The position numbers were made by a program, and so were the translations under genes. A stretch of DNA of 64,000 nt from Prevotella melaninogenica (lineage in GTDB: Bacteria; Bacteroidota; Bacteroidia; Bacteroidales; Bacteroidaceae): assembly GCF_018128065.1 (NCBI RefSeq), contig NZ_CP072360.1, positions 748,501 to 812,500 of the forward strand, given 5' to 3'. Shown in pieces: positions 36,875-45,112 of the stretch (the first letter of the stretch is position 1; each line of letters starts with the position of its first letter). The notes below the pieces were generated by a model. It was not told the DNA's origin and searched no databases. It saw only the letters and a list, made by a program, of their open reading frames with translations.

Positions 36875-38281
36875 ATGAACGTCAGTCCTAAAAATCTTTG
36901 GGATAGTTGCCTCCAGCTCATAAAGGAGAATGTGACCGAGCAGCAATTTGATACTTGGTTTCGCCCGATTGTATTACAATCTTACAAACCGGCATCCAAG
37001 ACATTGTTAGTTCAGGTCCCAAGCCAATTCGTTTATGAGTATTTGGAAGGACATTACGTAGACTTGCTGCGTAAGGTGTTGACGCGTGTCTTCGGACAAG
37101 GTGTTCAACTGACGTATCGCGTAATGGTTGACCAGGAAAACCATCTCTCGCAGGACTTAGAGCAGGATACCGTTGAAGATATTTCTTCACAACGTCCTAC
37201 TGCTCGTGCCAATCAAAGCCCTACGGTGCTGGATACGGTGCCACAGGACCTTGATTCACAGCTCGACCCTCATAAGTCATTCAGCAACTATGTTGAAGGC
37301 GACAGTAACAAACTTCCTCGTTCTATCGGTCTTTCTATCGCAGAACATCCTAACACAACACAGTTTAACCCAATGTTCATCTATGGACCATCGGGCTGTG
37401 GTAAGACCCACCTCGTCAACGCCATCGGATTAAGAGCAAAGCAACTCTATCCTCAAAAGCGTGTGTTATACGTTTCTGCACGACTCTTCCAAGTACAGTA
37501 CACTGATTCTGTACGACAAAACACTACCAACGATTTTATCAATTTCTATCAGACAATTGATATTCTCATTGTCGATGATATCCAGGAATGGGTTACAGCA
37601 ACGAAGACGCAAGACACTTTCTTCCATATCTTTAACCACCTGTTCCGTAATGGAAAACGAATCATCTTAGCCAGCGACCGACCACCTGTCGACCTCAAGG
37701 GGATGAACGACCGTCTGCTGACACGTTTCTCTTGCGGATTGATAGCAGAGTTAGAAAAGCCTAACGTACAGCTTTGTGTGGACATCCTTCATAGTAAAAT
37801 CAAGCGGGATGGACTTAATATCCCAGAGGATGTCGTACGTTTCATCGCTGAGACTGCTAATGGTAGCGTACGTGACCTGCAGGGCGTTATCAACTCTCTC
37901 TTGGCTTACAGCGTTGTTTACAATAGTAATATTGATATGCGATTGGCTGAACGAGTTATCAAACGAGCCGTGAAGGTTGATGACGAACCGCTGACCATTG
38001 ATGATATTGTGGACAAGGTTTGTGCACATTTTAATGTTACGATGACGGCAGTCAACTCTCGTTCGCGTAAGAAAGACATTGTAATGGCACGACAGGTGAG
38101 TATGTATATGGCACAGAAATATACTAAGATGCCTGCAAGCCGTATCGGAAAACTCGTTGGTAATCGTGACCACAGCACCGTAATCCACAGTTGCTCTAAA
38201 ATTGAAGACCGACTGAAAGTTGACAAGGGATTTCATGCTGAGATTGCAAGTATTGAAAACTCGTTTAAGTTAAAAGCATAA
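36875..38281 (+). CDS. dnaA: Chromosomal replication initiator DnaA
   Basis: A 468-residue DnaA that binds the replication origin and loads the helicase. The start MNVSPKNLWDSCLQLIKENV matches domain I. An upstream frame start at 36830 adds 15 residues with no match. The linker (about 85-135) is acidic and Gln-rich. The AAA+ domain has Walker A GPSGCGKT (171-178) and Walker B ILIVDDIQ (near 230). Domain IV ends with the DNA-binding signature GNRDHSTVIHSCSKIEDRL. Length is normal. No dnaN is adjacent, as is common in this phylum. Confidence 0.96.
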   Translation: MNVSPKNLWDSCLQLIKENVTEQQFDTWFRPIVLQSYKPASKTLLVQVPSQFVYEYLEGHYVDLLRKVLTRVFGQGVQLTYRVMVDQENHLSQDLEQDTVEDISSQRPTARANQSPTVLDTVPQDLDSQLDPHKSFSNYVEGDSNKLPRSIGLSIAEHPNTTQFNPMFIYGPSGCGKTHLVNAIGLRAKQLYPQKRVLYVSARLFQVQYTDSVRQNTTNDFINFYQTIDILIVDDIQEWVTATKTQDTFFHIFNHLFRNGKRIILASDRPPVDLKGMNDRLLTRFSCGLIAELEKPNVQLCVDILHSKIKRDGLNIPEDVVRFIAETANGSVRDLQGVINSLLAYSVVYNSNIDMRLAERVIKRAVKVDDEPLTIDDIVDKVCAHFNVTMTAVNSRSRKKDIVMARQVSMYMAQKYTKMPASRIGKLVGNRDHSTVIHSCSKIEDRLKVDKGFHAEIASIENSFKLKA

Positions 38282-38292
38282 GGTATTAGTTT

Positions 38293-38327
38293 GAAAGTCT
38301 GTCGCATGGTTGTGGCAGGCTTTTTTA
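38293..38327 (+). terminator. Terminator after dnaA
   Basis: GTCTGTC and GGCAGGC (with two G-T pairs) flank an 11-base loop. A run of T follows. Confidence 0.6.
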
Positions 38328-38458
38328 CTATCTCAATTCTTGATTTCTCTCCTGATAATATCTCATCTTCTTGCTCTGAAATATATTTACAAAATATGTG
38401 GCCAAAATCTCCTCAAAGGCTCTAAATAGTACTGAAGGAAGTGCCGCTGTAACTTGCA

Positions 38459-38605
38459 TGTAATCAATAATTTACAAGGTTGTGTTTCAAAAGGTGCTTA
38501 GTAAGGGGCCTAAAGGGCGTTAGTAAGGTCCTTAAAGAGCATCTTTTGCAAGCCAATTGGGCGTCTTTTTAAAGCTAAAAGAGCATGTTTTAAATTTGAT
38601 CTTGT
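38459..38605 (+). repeat. Intergenic repeat family, copy C
   Basis: Aligns with copy B (26668-26815) and inverted copy A (10021-10140). Landmarks are TAATCAATAATTTACAA, AAAAGGTGCTTAGTAAGG, GGGCGTTAGTAAGG and AAGAGCATCTTTTGCAAGCC. It lies between dnaA and the minus-strand lipoprotein gene, both of which it may follow. The rest of 38328-38674 shows nothing else. Confidence 0.8.
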
Positions 38606-38674
38606 GAAAAATAATTACATTTTTGATGTAGGTTGATGTCTTTTGAGTGTTAAGACTGATGTAATTGCCTTTGT

Positions 38675-39130
38675 TTAAAACTTATCAAAGTAGAGTCTAA
38701 CACTATCATCATTCAATATCATCTTTCGTCTGTCTAACTTTTCAATACGGAACACTGGCGTAAGGCTTTTGATTCCATAGAGTCCCAAGGTTGATTCATA
38801 AGCAGTCAACGGACGGTCACCATTCTCACGATCATATTGATAGGGAGATGTCAATGTTAGTTGGTTATCGCCAATACGAAAGCGATAGAGATAACTGTTG
38901 TGCATACCCGTTTTATCGTCCATCTGTAATAGTTTCGCCTGAAAAGACCAGAAGATAACCTGCTCACTCAAGTCTTCACTCGCAACGGTTGTTATCGATT
39001 CTATCTTCACAAGATGCCACATTCCCTCCATTTTGCCTGCATCGTTATCTGTTTCCAGCGAACAAGAGACGAAGAGGAGTGCCAGCAATGGTAGGACTAA
39101 GGATAATATATTTATTCGTTTCATTTTCAA
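38675..39130 (-). CDS. Small lipoprotein, lipocalin-like
   Basis: A 151-residue lipoprotein with the lipobox LLFVSCS (Cys near residue 23, type II signal peptide). The mature region GKMEGMWHLVKIES resembles the opening of lipocalin-like beta-barrels common in Bacteroidota, with the later strands YLYRFRIGDNQLTLTSPYQY and RKMILNDDSVRLYF. A shorter start two codons later is possible. It lies 26 bases after the Wzi-like gene and is likely co-transcribed with it. Confidence 0.8.
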   Translation of the reverse strand: MKMKRINILSLVLPLLALLFVSCSLETDNDAGKMEGMWHLVKIESITTVASEDLSEQVIFWSFQAKLLQMDDKTGMHNSYLYRFRIGDNQLTLTSPYQYDRENGDRPLTAYESTLGLYGIKSLTPVFRIEKLDRRKMILNDDSVRLYFDKF

Positions 39131-39156
39131 TTCTTTATATATTCTTAATCAAGAGG

Positions 39157-40758
39157 TTACCGCTTTCCCAATAAACCATGTTTTGTGATTGTTAACTGCA
39201 TACCGTAGTTGTTGCCACGTAGGATAGAACCAAAGTCGGCACCGATGCCCATGCGCATATCAACACCTCTCATCCACGTTGGAATTTTCTGTCCCTGTAG
39301 TGTGTAAGTAGCCTCTCCCATCAAACTCAGGTTATGTCGTCTCTTCGTATAAGGCTTCTCGTAGGTTCCCAACCCCTCCTGCCATGTGCCAAGGAAACGC
39401 CACTTAAAACGCTCTGTGGGATGACCGCCTAAGCCTAAATGGAGTGCAACAAAGCGGTTATCCTCAAAGAAGATAGAGCCATCCTCATTGTAAATAGGTG
39501 AACGATAGAGCGGATTTCCCATCGCCTGTCCCCAATGCTGATAACCTGGAAGAATATAATGGTTATAGTAGTTGTCTTTTCCACCGATATGGTCGGCTAT
39601 CGTCATCGTATGGTCATGGTATATCGGACCACTCTGATACTTTGTGTAAAGATATTCAAAAACAAAGGTGTTCAGCCAATTGTCAGGTTTATAACGATAT
39701 TCGAAACCTAACATCCAGTCTTTGAAATCATAGAGCAGATAACGCCGCTGTTTCTTCTTCTGCCACTCACTTCCCTCACCATAACCATCATAGTCAAGTT
39801 GAAGCATGGCTGAATGGTCCTCAAAGAATTTATCAGCATAGAGTGAAAAGCCATGCCAGTCGCCATCATAGTTGACACGCATCACCCAGCTACCTAACTG
39901 GTCGCCCTGCACATTCTGGTAGGTTGTCTCACCATTATCAGCACCACCGGGGAGAAAGGCGTGCCAAAAGTCGCGCAATCCTCGTCCATTTTCTGAGATA
40001 TTCATACCGCCATGTCCGTCAGGGAGGTAGGATGTGCCACCGAAGATGCTAACCATCTCTAATCCCATTTCAAGCGACCACGGACAGAATACCTCTTCAT
40101 TTCCCACTTTCAGATAGCCTGCTTTAGAGTGATAGAGTGCACGATCCGTATATTTCGACTGCTTAGCGGTGAAGTCATGCTGCCAATTCTGGTCGGTCAT
40201 CATGCCGTAAGCAATGTGACCTTTTAAGTGTAACCAGCCATTCGCAAACGGCAACGTCCAATAGTCTGAGAGTGCCAATCGAACTTGTGGGATAGGACGG
40301 GCGTTGATCCCTAATGTTTGTGAGCCTGAGCTGAGCTCGTTGTCCTTCAACTGCATCGGCTCTTCCTTTGCTCCAATGGTCAGTGTTCCATGCAACCATC
40401 GTCCTTCAACGTATGCCTGCTGGATGACAGCCTTACTGGTGTAATTGATTGGTAACGCAAGGTCTAAGCCATAACCTAAGCCGAACTTCCGTCCCTCGTC
40501 CGTCCTCAATGGGCGTTCTATCCCACCACGCACGTAGCCATTCACTGTTTCCAACGAACTAAGTCCATATTTATTGGCATTGAGCCAAAGCGGGGTTCTG
40601 CCCTTTGAAAGGCTCCCCTGCATTTCCACCTTATATTCTAAGCCTTTGAAAGGCTGCAACCTTGACGTGTCGCGTCGTACAGGTTCTTGATATTGAGCCT
40701 GTATTGTCGATGTTGTCAACAAGATAAGTAAGGTTGAAAATAACTTCTTCATCATCAT
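39157..40758 (-). CDS. Capsule assembly Wzi family protein
   Basis: A 533-residue outer-membrane beta-barrel of the Wzi type, which in Enterobacteria tethers capsular polysaccharide to the surface. A signal peptide ends SAMPLE-like at TIQAQ (about residues 1-21). Many alternating aromatic/polar strands follow, such as GWLHLKGHIAYGMMTDQNW, ending in a strand close to the carboxy terminus. No capsule operon is adjacent, so the polysaccharide partner is unknown. It is the first gene of a two-gene unit with the lipoprotein at 38675. A TATCTTTG promoter lies 18 bases before the start. Confidence 0.87.
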   Translation of the reverse strand: MMMKKLFSTLLILLTTSTIQAQYQEPVRRDTSRLQPFKGLEYKVEMQGSLSKGRTPLWLNANKYGLSSLETVNGYVRGGIERPLRTDEGRKFGLGYGLDLALPINYTSKAVIQQAYVEGRWLHGTLTIGAKEEPMQLKDNELSSGSQTLGINARPIPQVRLALSDYWTLPFANGWLHLKGHIAYGMMTDQNWQHDFTAKQSKYTDRALYHSKAGYLKVGNEEVFCPWSLEMGLEMVSIFGGTSYLPDGHGGMNISENGRGLRDFWHAFLPGGADNGETTYQNVQGDQLGSWVMRVNYDGDWHGFSLYADKFFEDHSAMLQLDYDGYGEGSEWQKKKQRRYLLYDFKDWMLGFEYRYKPDNWLNTFVFEYLYTKYQSGPIYHDHTMTIADHIGGKDNYYNHYILPGYQHWGQAMGNPLYRSPIYNEDGSIFFEDNRFVALHLGLGGHPTERFKWRFLGTWQEGLGTYEKPYTKRRHNLSLMGEATYTLQGQKIPTWMRGVDMRMGIGADFGSILRGNNYGMQLTITKHGLLGKR

Positions 40759-40775
40759 AAAGTTAAAAACAGCTA

Positions 40776-40783
40776 CAAAGATA
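40776..40783 (-). promoter_or_regulatory. -7 promoter element of the Wzi-like gene
   Basis: Minus strand TATCTTTG, a perfect TAnnTTTG. Confidence 0.55.
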
Positions 40784-40818
40784 ATAAAATTAGTTTAATA
40801 ATACAGCCTTTTTCCTTG

Positions 40819-40903
40819 AACTATTAGATGTTTATTGTACAAATAGGATTTGATACGCACATGTCAGATGTAGCTATTCAGTAGTATTGGACATCTAATA
40901 GTT
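40819..40903. repeat. Inverted 13-bp repeat pair
   Basis: AACTATTAGATGT (40819-40831) and ACATCTAATAGTT (40891-40903) are perfect inverted copies 59 bases apart, upstream of the Wzi-like promoter. They may be an operator pair or the ends of a small element. Confidence 0.4.
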
Positions 40904-40983
40904 TCTCCTCCAAAATCTTGTAAACGGTTATAATGAAGTGTTTTTTCTTGCATGTTTAAAATAATCTTCGTATCTTTACACCT

Positions 40984-41330
40984 GTGAAAGGGCAAGTTGC
41001 GGAGATATCAAATGGATTACAAGGCATGACAAAAGAGATGTGGCTGATGCGGGAGGCTATCAATCAGCAGCATGGAGAGAAAGTTAAATTGAATCATAGT
41101 ATAGAAGATTTAAATCTGCAAATCTGCAAGAAAGATAAGGAAAACGAGAAGTTGTGGGAACGCTTGTTTAAGTCTGAAAACCCTGATCAAGAATTCTAAC
41201 AATAGCAGCACACCAGCAAGCAAGGAACGTATGAAAAATGAAATTGTTATTAGAACGAAGCTTCTTTGTGTGTCATGTGATAAGATGACGAGAGAACAAA
41301 AGGGGAATGATGTATACAACTTGTTTTATT
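40984..41330 (+). pseudogene. Decayed IS66-type TnpC amino-terminal fragment
   Basis: The frame from 40984 reads a coiled-coil start (KGQVAEISNGLQGMTKEMWL) and stops at 41199. The next frame, from about 41168, reads KNSNNSSTPASKERMKN and then RTKLLCVSCDKMTREQKGN. The NSSTPASK and xxQKGx patterns correspond to the NSSxPPSK and GGQKGH motifs of IS66 TnpC amino ends. So this is a frameshifted fragment of a transposase whose remainder is lost. It is unrelated in position to the complete IS66 element 1.3 kb downstream. The following HAD gene has its own start at 41415. Confidence 0.65.
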
Positions 41331-41414
41331 CTTTCACGTCAGACGAGGTAATTGATGATATACCTTGTGTCTACCTGTTATCAATGAATAATATTATTAA
41401 AGCTGAGTGTAGAA

Positions 41415-42356
41415 ATGTCAGTTAAAAGTAAACTCCAAAATCTATCTTTTCGTACAGGTGCCATCGTACTCATGATGTGCATTCCTTTTTATTTCCTTTC
41501 TTTCGTGCAAGTTTTTTTTCCTGTGTCAACAGCGATGAAAGGCATACTGTTCACTGTTTTCTTCGGACTGGCAAAGAGTTTCCAGTATGGCGGTATTGCT
41601 ATCCTTGGTACGGAAGGCTACAAGCGAGTGAAGGGTTATTTTAAACGTAAAAAACATGTGAAGGGTGATATGCAGGAGGTCGGTAACGACGAAAATCCTC
41701 GTTATTGTCCTGATCTTTTCTCTAACCCGAAGATTCTTTCCGGTATTCGTCTTGTCATTTTCGACTTTGATGGGACACTTGGCGACTCTCAAAAGTTGAT
41801 TACTGACACGATGCTTGCAACGATAGAGAAGTTGAATCTCCCAAAGCGAAGTCGTGAGGAATGTGCTCGAACGATAGGTTTACCTCTAAAGAAATGCTTC
41901 ACGTCTATTATCCCGATGACTGACGAGCAGGCTGAGGAATGCGTCAAGGTGTATAGCGACATCTTTAATGTGAAGAATGTTCCAGGTGCTGTTAAGCCTT
42001 TCTCTGGTGTCATTGGAATGCTTCAACGCCTCTCATCACAAGGTGTTGCGATGTCAATAGCAAGTAGTCGCAGTCATCACTCTCTTGCCTTGCTTGTAGA
42101 GGATTTGGGACTATCGAAGTATATTACATATCTGATTGGTGCAGACGATGTTGTTAATAAGAAACCAGCAGCCGAAGCAGTACTTGCCACCTTGGCTCAT
42201 TTTGATGTCAAAGCTCACGAAACCCTTGTTGTTGGTGATACTGAGTTTGATATTCTCATGGGGCGAAATGCTGGTACACATACCTGTGGAGTTACCTATG
42301 GTAATGGTAGCAGAGAGAGTTTAGAAGCAGTAGAAGCGGAATGGATAGTTTGTTAA
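41415..42356 (+). CDS. Membrane-anchored HAD phosphatase
   Basis: A 313-residue protein with two parts. Residues 1-80 hold two predicted membrane helices (about 14-35 and 42-62), with a short basic tail KRVKGYFKRKK. They resemble the small 'transporter suffix' membrane domain. Residues 105-313 are a HAD phosphatase: VIFDFDGTLGDSQ (nucleophile D117), SIASSRSHHS, KKPAAEAV and VVGDTEFDILMGRNAG. The catalytic part is close to phosphoglycolate phosphatases, but the substrate is not known. The membrane domain fused to a HAD is unusual. The start follows the IS66 fragment closely, with no clear promoter. Confidence 0.85.
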   Translation: MSVKSKLQNLSFRTGAIVLMMCIPFYFLSFVQVFFPVSTAMKGILFTVFFGLAKSFQYGGIAILGTEGYKRVKGYFKRKKHVKGDMQEVGNDENPRYCPDLFSNPKILSGIRLVIFDFDGTLGDSQKLITDTMLATIEKLNLPKRSREECARTIGLPLKKCFTSIIPMTDEQAEECVKVYSDIFNVKNVPGAVKPFSGVIGMLQRLSSQGVAMSIASSRSHHSLALLVEDLGLSKYITYLIGADDVVNKKPAAEAVLATLAHFDVKAHETLVVGDTEFDILMGRNAGTHTCGVTYGNGSRESLEAVEAEWIVC

Positions 42357-42370
42357 ATAATGTATATTTT

Positions 42371-42402
42371 CTTGGTGGTTTCGTAATTAATTTCTACCTT
42401 TG
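42371..42402 (+). promoter_or_regulatory. Promoter of the initiator tRNA
   Basis: CTTG (42371-42374), 20 bases, TACCTTTG (42395-42402), about 57 bases before the tRNA. Confidence 0.55.
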
Positions 42403-42458
42403 CACACGCAATTCAGAAATGTACTTTGGTTCATAGATGAGTTGGTCTTAATTAATAT

Positions 42459-42531
42459 CGCGGGTTGGAGCAGTTGGTAGCTCGCCAGGCTCATAACCTG
42501 GAGGTCGCATGTTCGAGTCCTGCACCCGCAA
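42459..42531 (+). tRNA. tRNA-fMet (CAT, initiator)
   Basis: A complete cloverleaf with anticodon CAT in the loop CTCATAA and a GTTCGAGTC T-loop region. Base 1 is C opposite A72 (unpaired), the mark of initiator tRNA. The acceptor stem is otherwise paired (GCGGGT with ACCCGC). CCA is not encoded. The anticodon stem CCAGG/CCTGG gives A29-U41 followed by G30-C40 and G31-C39, so the usual run of three G-C pairs is only two. An IS66 element begins 102 bases downstream. Confidence 0.92.
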
Positions 42532-42707
42532 CTCTCAGCTTAGAAATACTTAGTAATAAGTTTTCTAAGCTTTTGTTTTCTATATCAGTGTAAAGAGGAC
42601 TGACCCCTTTCAATTCGTGCCATTCGTAGTTCGTAAGCATCCAAAATTCGCCGTCTTGTCACTTCACAAAAAACCTTATATGACTGGCTTCATATAAGGG
42701 TTCTATG

Positions 42708-44387
42708 CTATTTATAGTTTATGGGTAGCAGTTTAATCAATTCCTCATCCTCCATGTCCAGCAAGGGTTTTGCTAATACCTGCCTTAACCACACATTAGG
42801 TTCTATCTTTGCTTCCCTACAACATGCCATGAACGTATAGAAGATGGCATTGTTTTCGGCTCCTTCGTTGTTGCCACAGAACAGATAGTTTTTCCTTCCC
42901 AATGTAATGGGTCTGATGGCTTGCTCCATAAGATTGTTGTCTATATTGAAACGCCCATCTTGTACGTATCGGCTGATGCGTATCCATACGGCGAAAGCAT
43001 AACGCAGAGCTTTCTCCATAGCTTCGCCAGGGAGATACTCCTTGTGTACCTCCTTCATATATGCTTCAAGAGCCTTTAATATAGGATATGCTTTGGATTT
43101 TCTTTCAGCCTGAATCTCTTCGTAGCTGGCGTTACTGTGTTTTAAGTTTGCTTCTAACTCGTAGAGTACGGCGATCATCTTAACGATATGGGCGGCATTC
43201 TTGTCATTTGTCGATAAATGCTCGAACTTTCGCCGGACATGTGCCATACATCCCAAGAGCTCTATGCCTTGAACGTTTTCAAATCTGCTGTAAGCTTCAT
43301 ACCCATCGGATTGTATAGCACCATGATAGCCTTTGAAGAGTTCGTCGGGTACGGCTCCAGATCGTGAACCTTCCTTCCAATGAAAGAAGACCCCTCGGCA
43401 GTGCAGCGCATCTCTTACTCCCCACAGATAACCCTTGCGAGTCTTACCCTTACGGTCGGCAACTTGTACGCTTGTCTCATCAACTTGCAAGTAGGGACTC
43501 TGTAAAATCAACTTTGCTTGGAGTTTATATAGAGGATATAAAGCGTTAGCTGTGCTGTGAACCCAGCTGTTTATGGTAGAGGTTGGGATGTTGATGCCAT
43601 ACTCTTTCCATCTGGTGCTTTGTCTATACTCTGGCAAATGATAGACAAACTTTCCTGTGATAATCTCAGCCAGCAGAGAGGCATCGGCAAAACAATCCAC
43701 AGCTTGCTTCTGTAAAGGAGCTTCCAGTATGTCAATCTTTGCATCCGTGGGTTTTGCATCTTTCAAACGGCAGACGATGCGGTCTTCAACCTTAACATAA
43801 AAGCTTGAGGGACGTAAGCACAAGTGTTCTGTCTTATCGTGACCGATGATAACCATACGGTTTTCATCATAACCGTCTGGATAAATCTCAGTAACCACAC
43901 GCTCTATATCCTTAGGAACATAAGAGGCATATGGCTTGCCTTTTCTCGTAGAACGAGCGTTGCGGCTTGCTTCCCTGCGCTGCTTAGCTTGCTTCTCTAC
44001 TTCCTTGATGATAGTTGGTATTTCCCCCGAAAGTTGTTTACCTTCTTTTGCCCAATCTTTATCAAAGAACGAACCTGCCCAGCCGTTGGGACTCTCAGGT
44101 AAACGCTTTTCGCTACGTCTACCGAATACCATACGCTCAAGTTCAAGAATACGTTGAGATTTTCTTGCTAACTCTGCATCCTTTTGCTTAAGTTCTGCAT
44201 CCTTTTGCTTAATCTCAACATCCTTAACCTTGATCTCTGCGTCCTTTTGCTTAAGTTCAACATTCTTGCTCTTAAGTTCTACATCCTTACTTTTAAGCTC
44301 CATGTCTTTCTGCTCAAGGAGATTTATAAAATCTTCTCGAGTTAAAAAATGATAGTTAGACGCAGTCTTATTGTTGGATGTATTCAT
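42708..44387 (-). CDS. tnpC: IS66 family transposase (TnpC)
   Basis: A 559-residue IS66 TnpC. The amino end (about residues 20-75) is a coiled coil made of seven- and fourteen-residue units with Lys/Asp/Glu-Leu (ELKSKDVELKSKNVELKQKD). The catalytic region follows. The first Asp is in PYLQVDETSVQVADRKGK, the second in IQSDGYEAYSRF, and the Glu lies toward FNIDNNLMEQAIRPITLG. The frame is open throughout. Located after tnpB in the element. Confidence 0.92.
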   Translation of the reverse strand: MNTSNNKTASNYHFLTREDFINLLEQKDMELKSKDVELKSKNVELKQKDAEIKVKDVEIKQKDAELKQKDAELARKSQRILELERMVFGRRSEKRLPESPNGWAGSFFDKDWAKEGKQLSGEIPTIIKEVEKQAKQRREASRNARSTRKGKPYASYVPKDIERVVTEIYPDGYDENRMVIIGHDKTEHLCLRPSSFYVKVEDRIVCRLKDAKPTDAKIDILEAPLQKQAVDCFADASLLAEIITGKFVYHLPEYRQSTRWKEYGINIPTSTINSWVHSTANALYPLYKLQAKLILQSPYLQVDETSVQVADRKGKTRKGYLWGVRDALHCRGVFFHWKEGSRSGAVPDELFKGYHGAIQSDGYEAYSRFENVQGIELLGCMAHVRRKFEHLSTNDKNAAHIVKMIAVLYELEANLKHSNASYEEIQAERKSKAYPILKALEAYMKEVHKEYLPGEAMEKALRYAFAVWIRISRYVQDGRFNIDNNLMEQAIRPITLGRKNYLFCGNNEGAENNAIFYTFMACCREAKIEPNVWLRQVLAKPLLDMEDEELIKLLPINYK

Positions 44388-44450
44388 CAGAAAACCAGTT
44401 ATTTATATGATACAAAGGTACGAAAAATATCTGGATTTTGCAAGAAATTT

Positions 44451-44795
44451 CTAAGGTTTATTGTAACGTTTCCTTCGATAACAATGAGGATTTATACCTT
44501 CTATATAAAGGACCAATTCATCCCATCGAAGTTCATAAAATCCCTTGGTTTGCTGCATGATTTTACCACTTAAACAACCCTGTGCCATCTGCTTGTGGTA
44601 TACGACAAAACCACATCGTTCCCAATGAAGCAGCTTGATACGATTGCGAGAACGATTATAGAACACATAAACACAACCATCAGATGGGTTAAAATCATTA
44701 CCACGGACGAATTGACATAATCGAAGCATCCCCTGGCGCATATCCACAGGAGAACAACAAACCCGATAAACATTTGTTTCATTCAGTGCAAACAT
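44451..44795 (-). CDS. tnpB: IS66 accessory protein TnpB
   Basis: A 114-residue IS66 Orf2. The start MFALNETNVYRVCC is chosen because the family reads VYRVxxPVDMRQGM. A longer frame from 44834 would place the start only a few bases inside the IS end. Features are VDMRQGMLRLCQFVRG and YVFYNRSRNRIKLLHWERCG. It precedes tnpC by 63 bases. Confidence 0.9.
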   Translation of the reverse strand: MFALNETNVYRVCCSPVDMRQGMLRLCQFVRGNDFNPSDGCVYVFYNRSRNRIKLLHWERCGFVVYHKQMAQGCLSGKIMQQTKGFYELRWDELVLYIEGINPHCYRRKRYNKP

Positions 44796-44910
44796 CTTTT
44801 TTGTGCAAAGGTAGCAACAATGCTGCATCCACAAAAGACGGCTAATTTTGGATGCTTACCGTAGTTCTGTACATTCATACGTAGTATTTACTTTGTTGAT
44901 ATACAATAAA

Positions 44911-44960
44911 AAATGGGAAGAAATAAAAGACTTATTACATTCTTTTATTTCTTCCCATTT
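44911..44960. terminator. Perfect 20-bp hairpin
   Basis: AAATGGGAAGAAATAAAAGA and its exact complement around a 10-base loop, 44 bases past the IS66 target duplication. It may be the original terminator of the tRNA or HAD region before the IS inserted. Confidence 0.55.
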
Positions 44961-45112
44961 ACTCTTTATAAAGCTTCAAGCCTCGTAATAGATTATCATA
45001 TTCCTATAAACACTTCATTGAGATATAGCAAAACTCAATCCCAATCCAATTAAATCATAGGGATATCGCAGTATCTACTCCCCCTCCCTATTGGGTCGAG
45101 GCTGTTTTATAT

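Larger units (their letters stand above)
42633..44859 (-). mobile_element. IS66-type insertion sequence, complete
   Basis: A 2227-bp element. Ends begin GTAAGCATCCAAAATT (42633) and are inverted at 44844-44859. Both ends continue with similar sequence (one difference in the first 22). The target duplication is CGTAGTTC, 8 bp, at 42625-42632 and 44860-44867, perfect and typical of IS66. It contains tnpB and tnpC, and no room for tnpA. Confidence 0.93.

Noticed and set aside
41231..41425. A 64-codon frame read as an independent small gene
   Set aside because: Its first half matches decayed IS66 TnpC sequence, so it belongs to the pseudogene.
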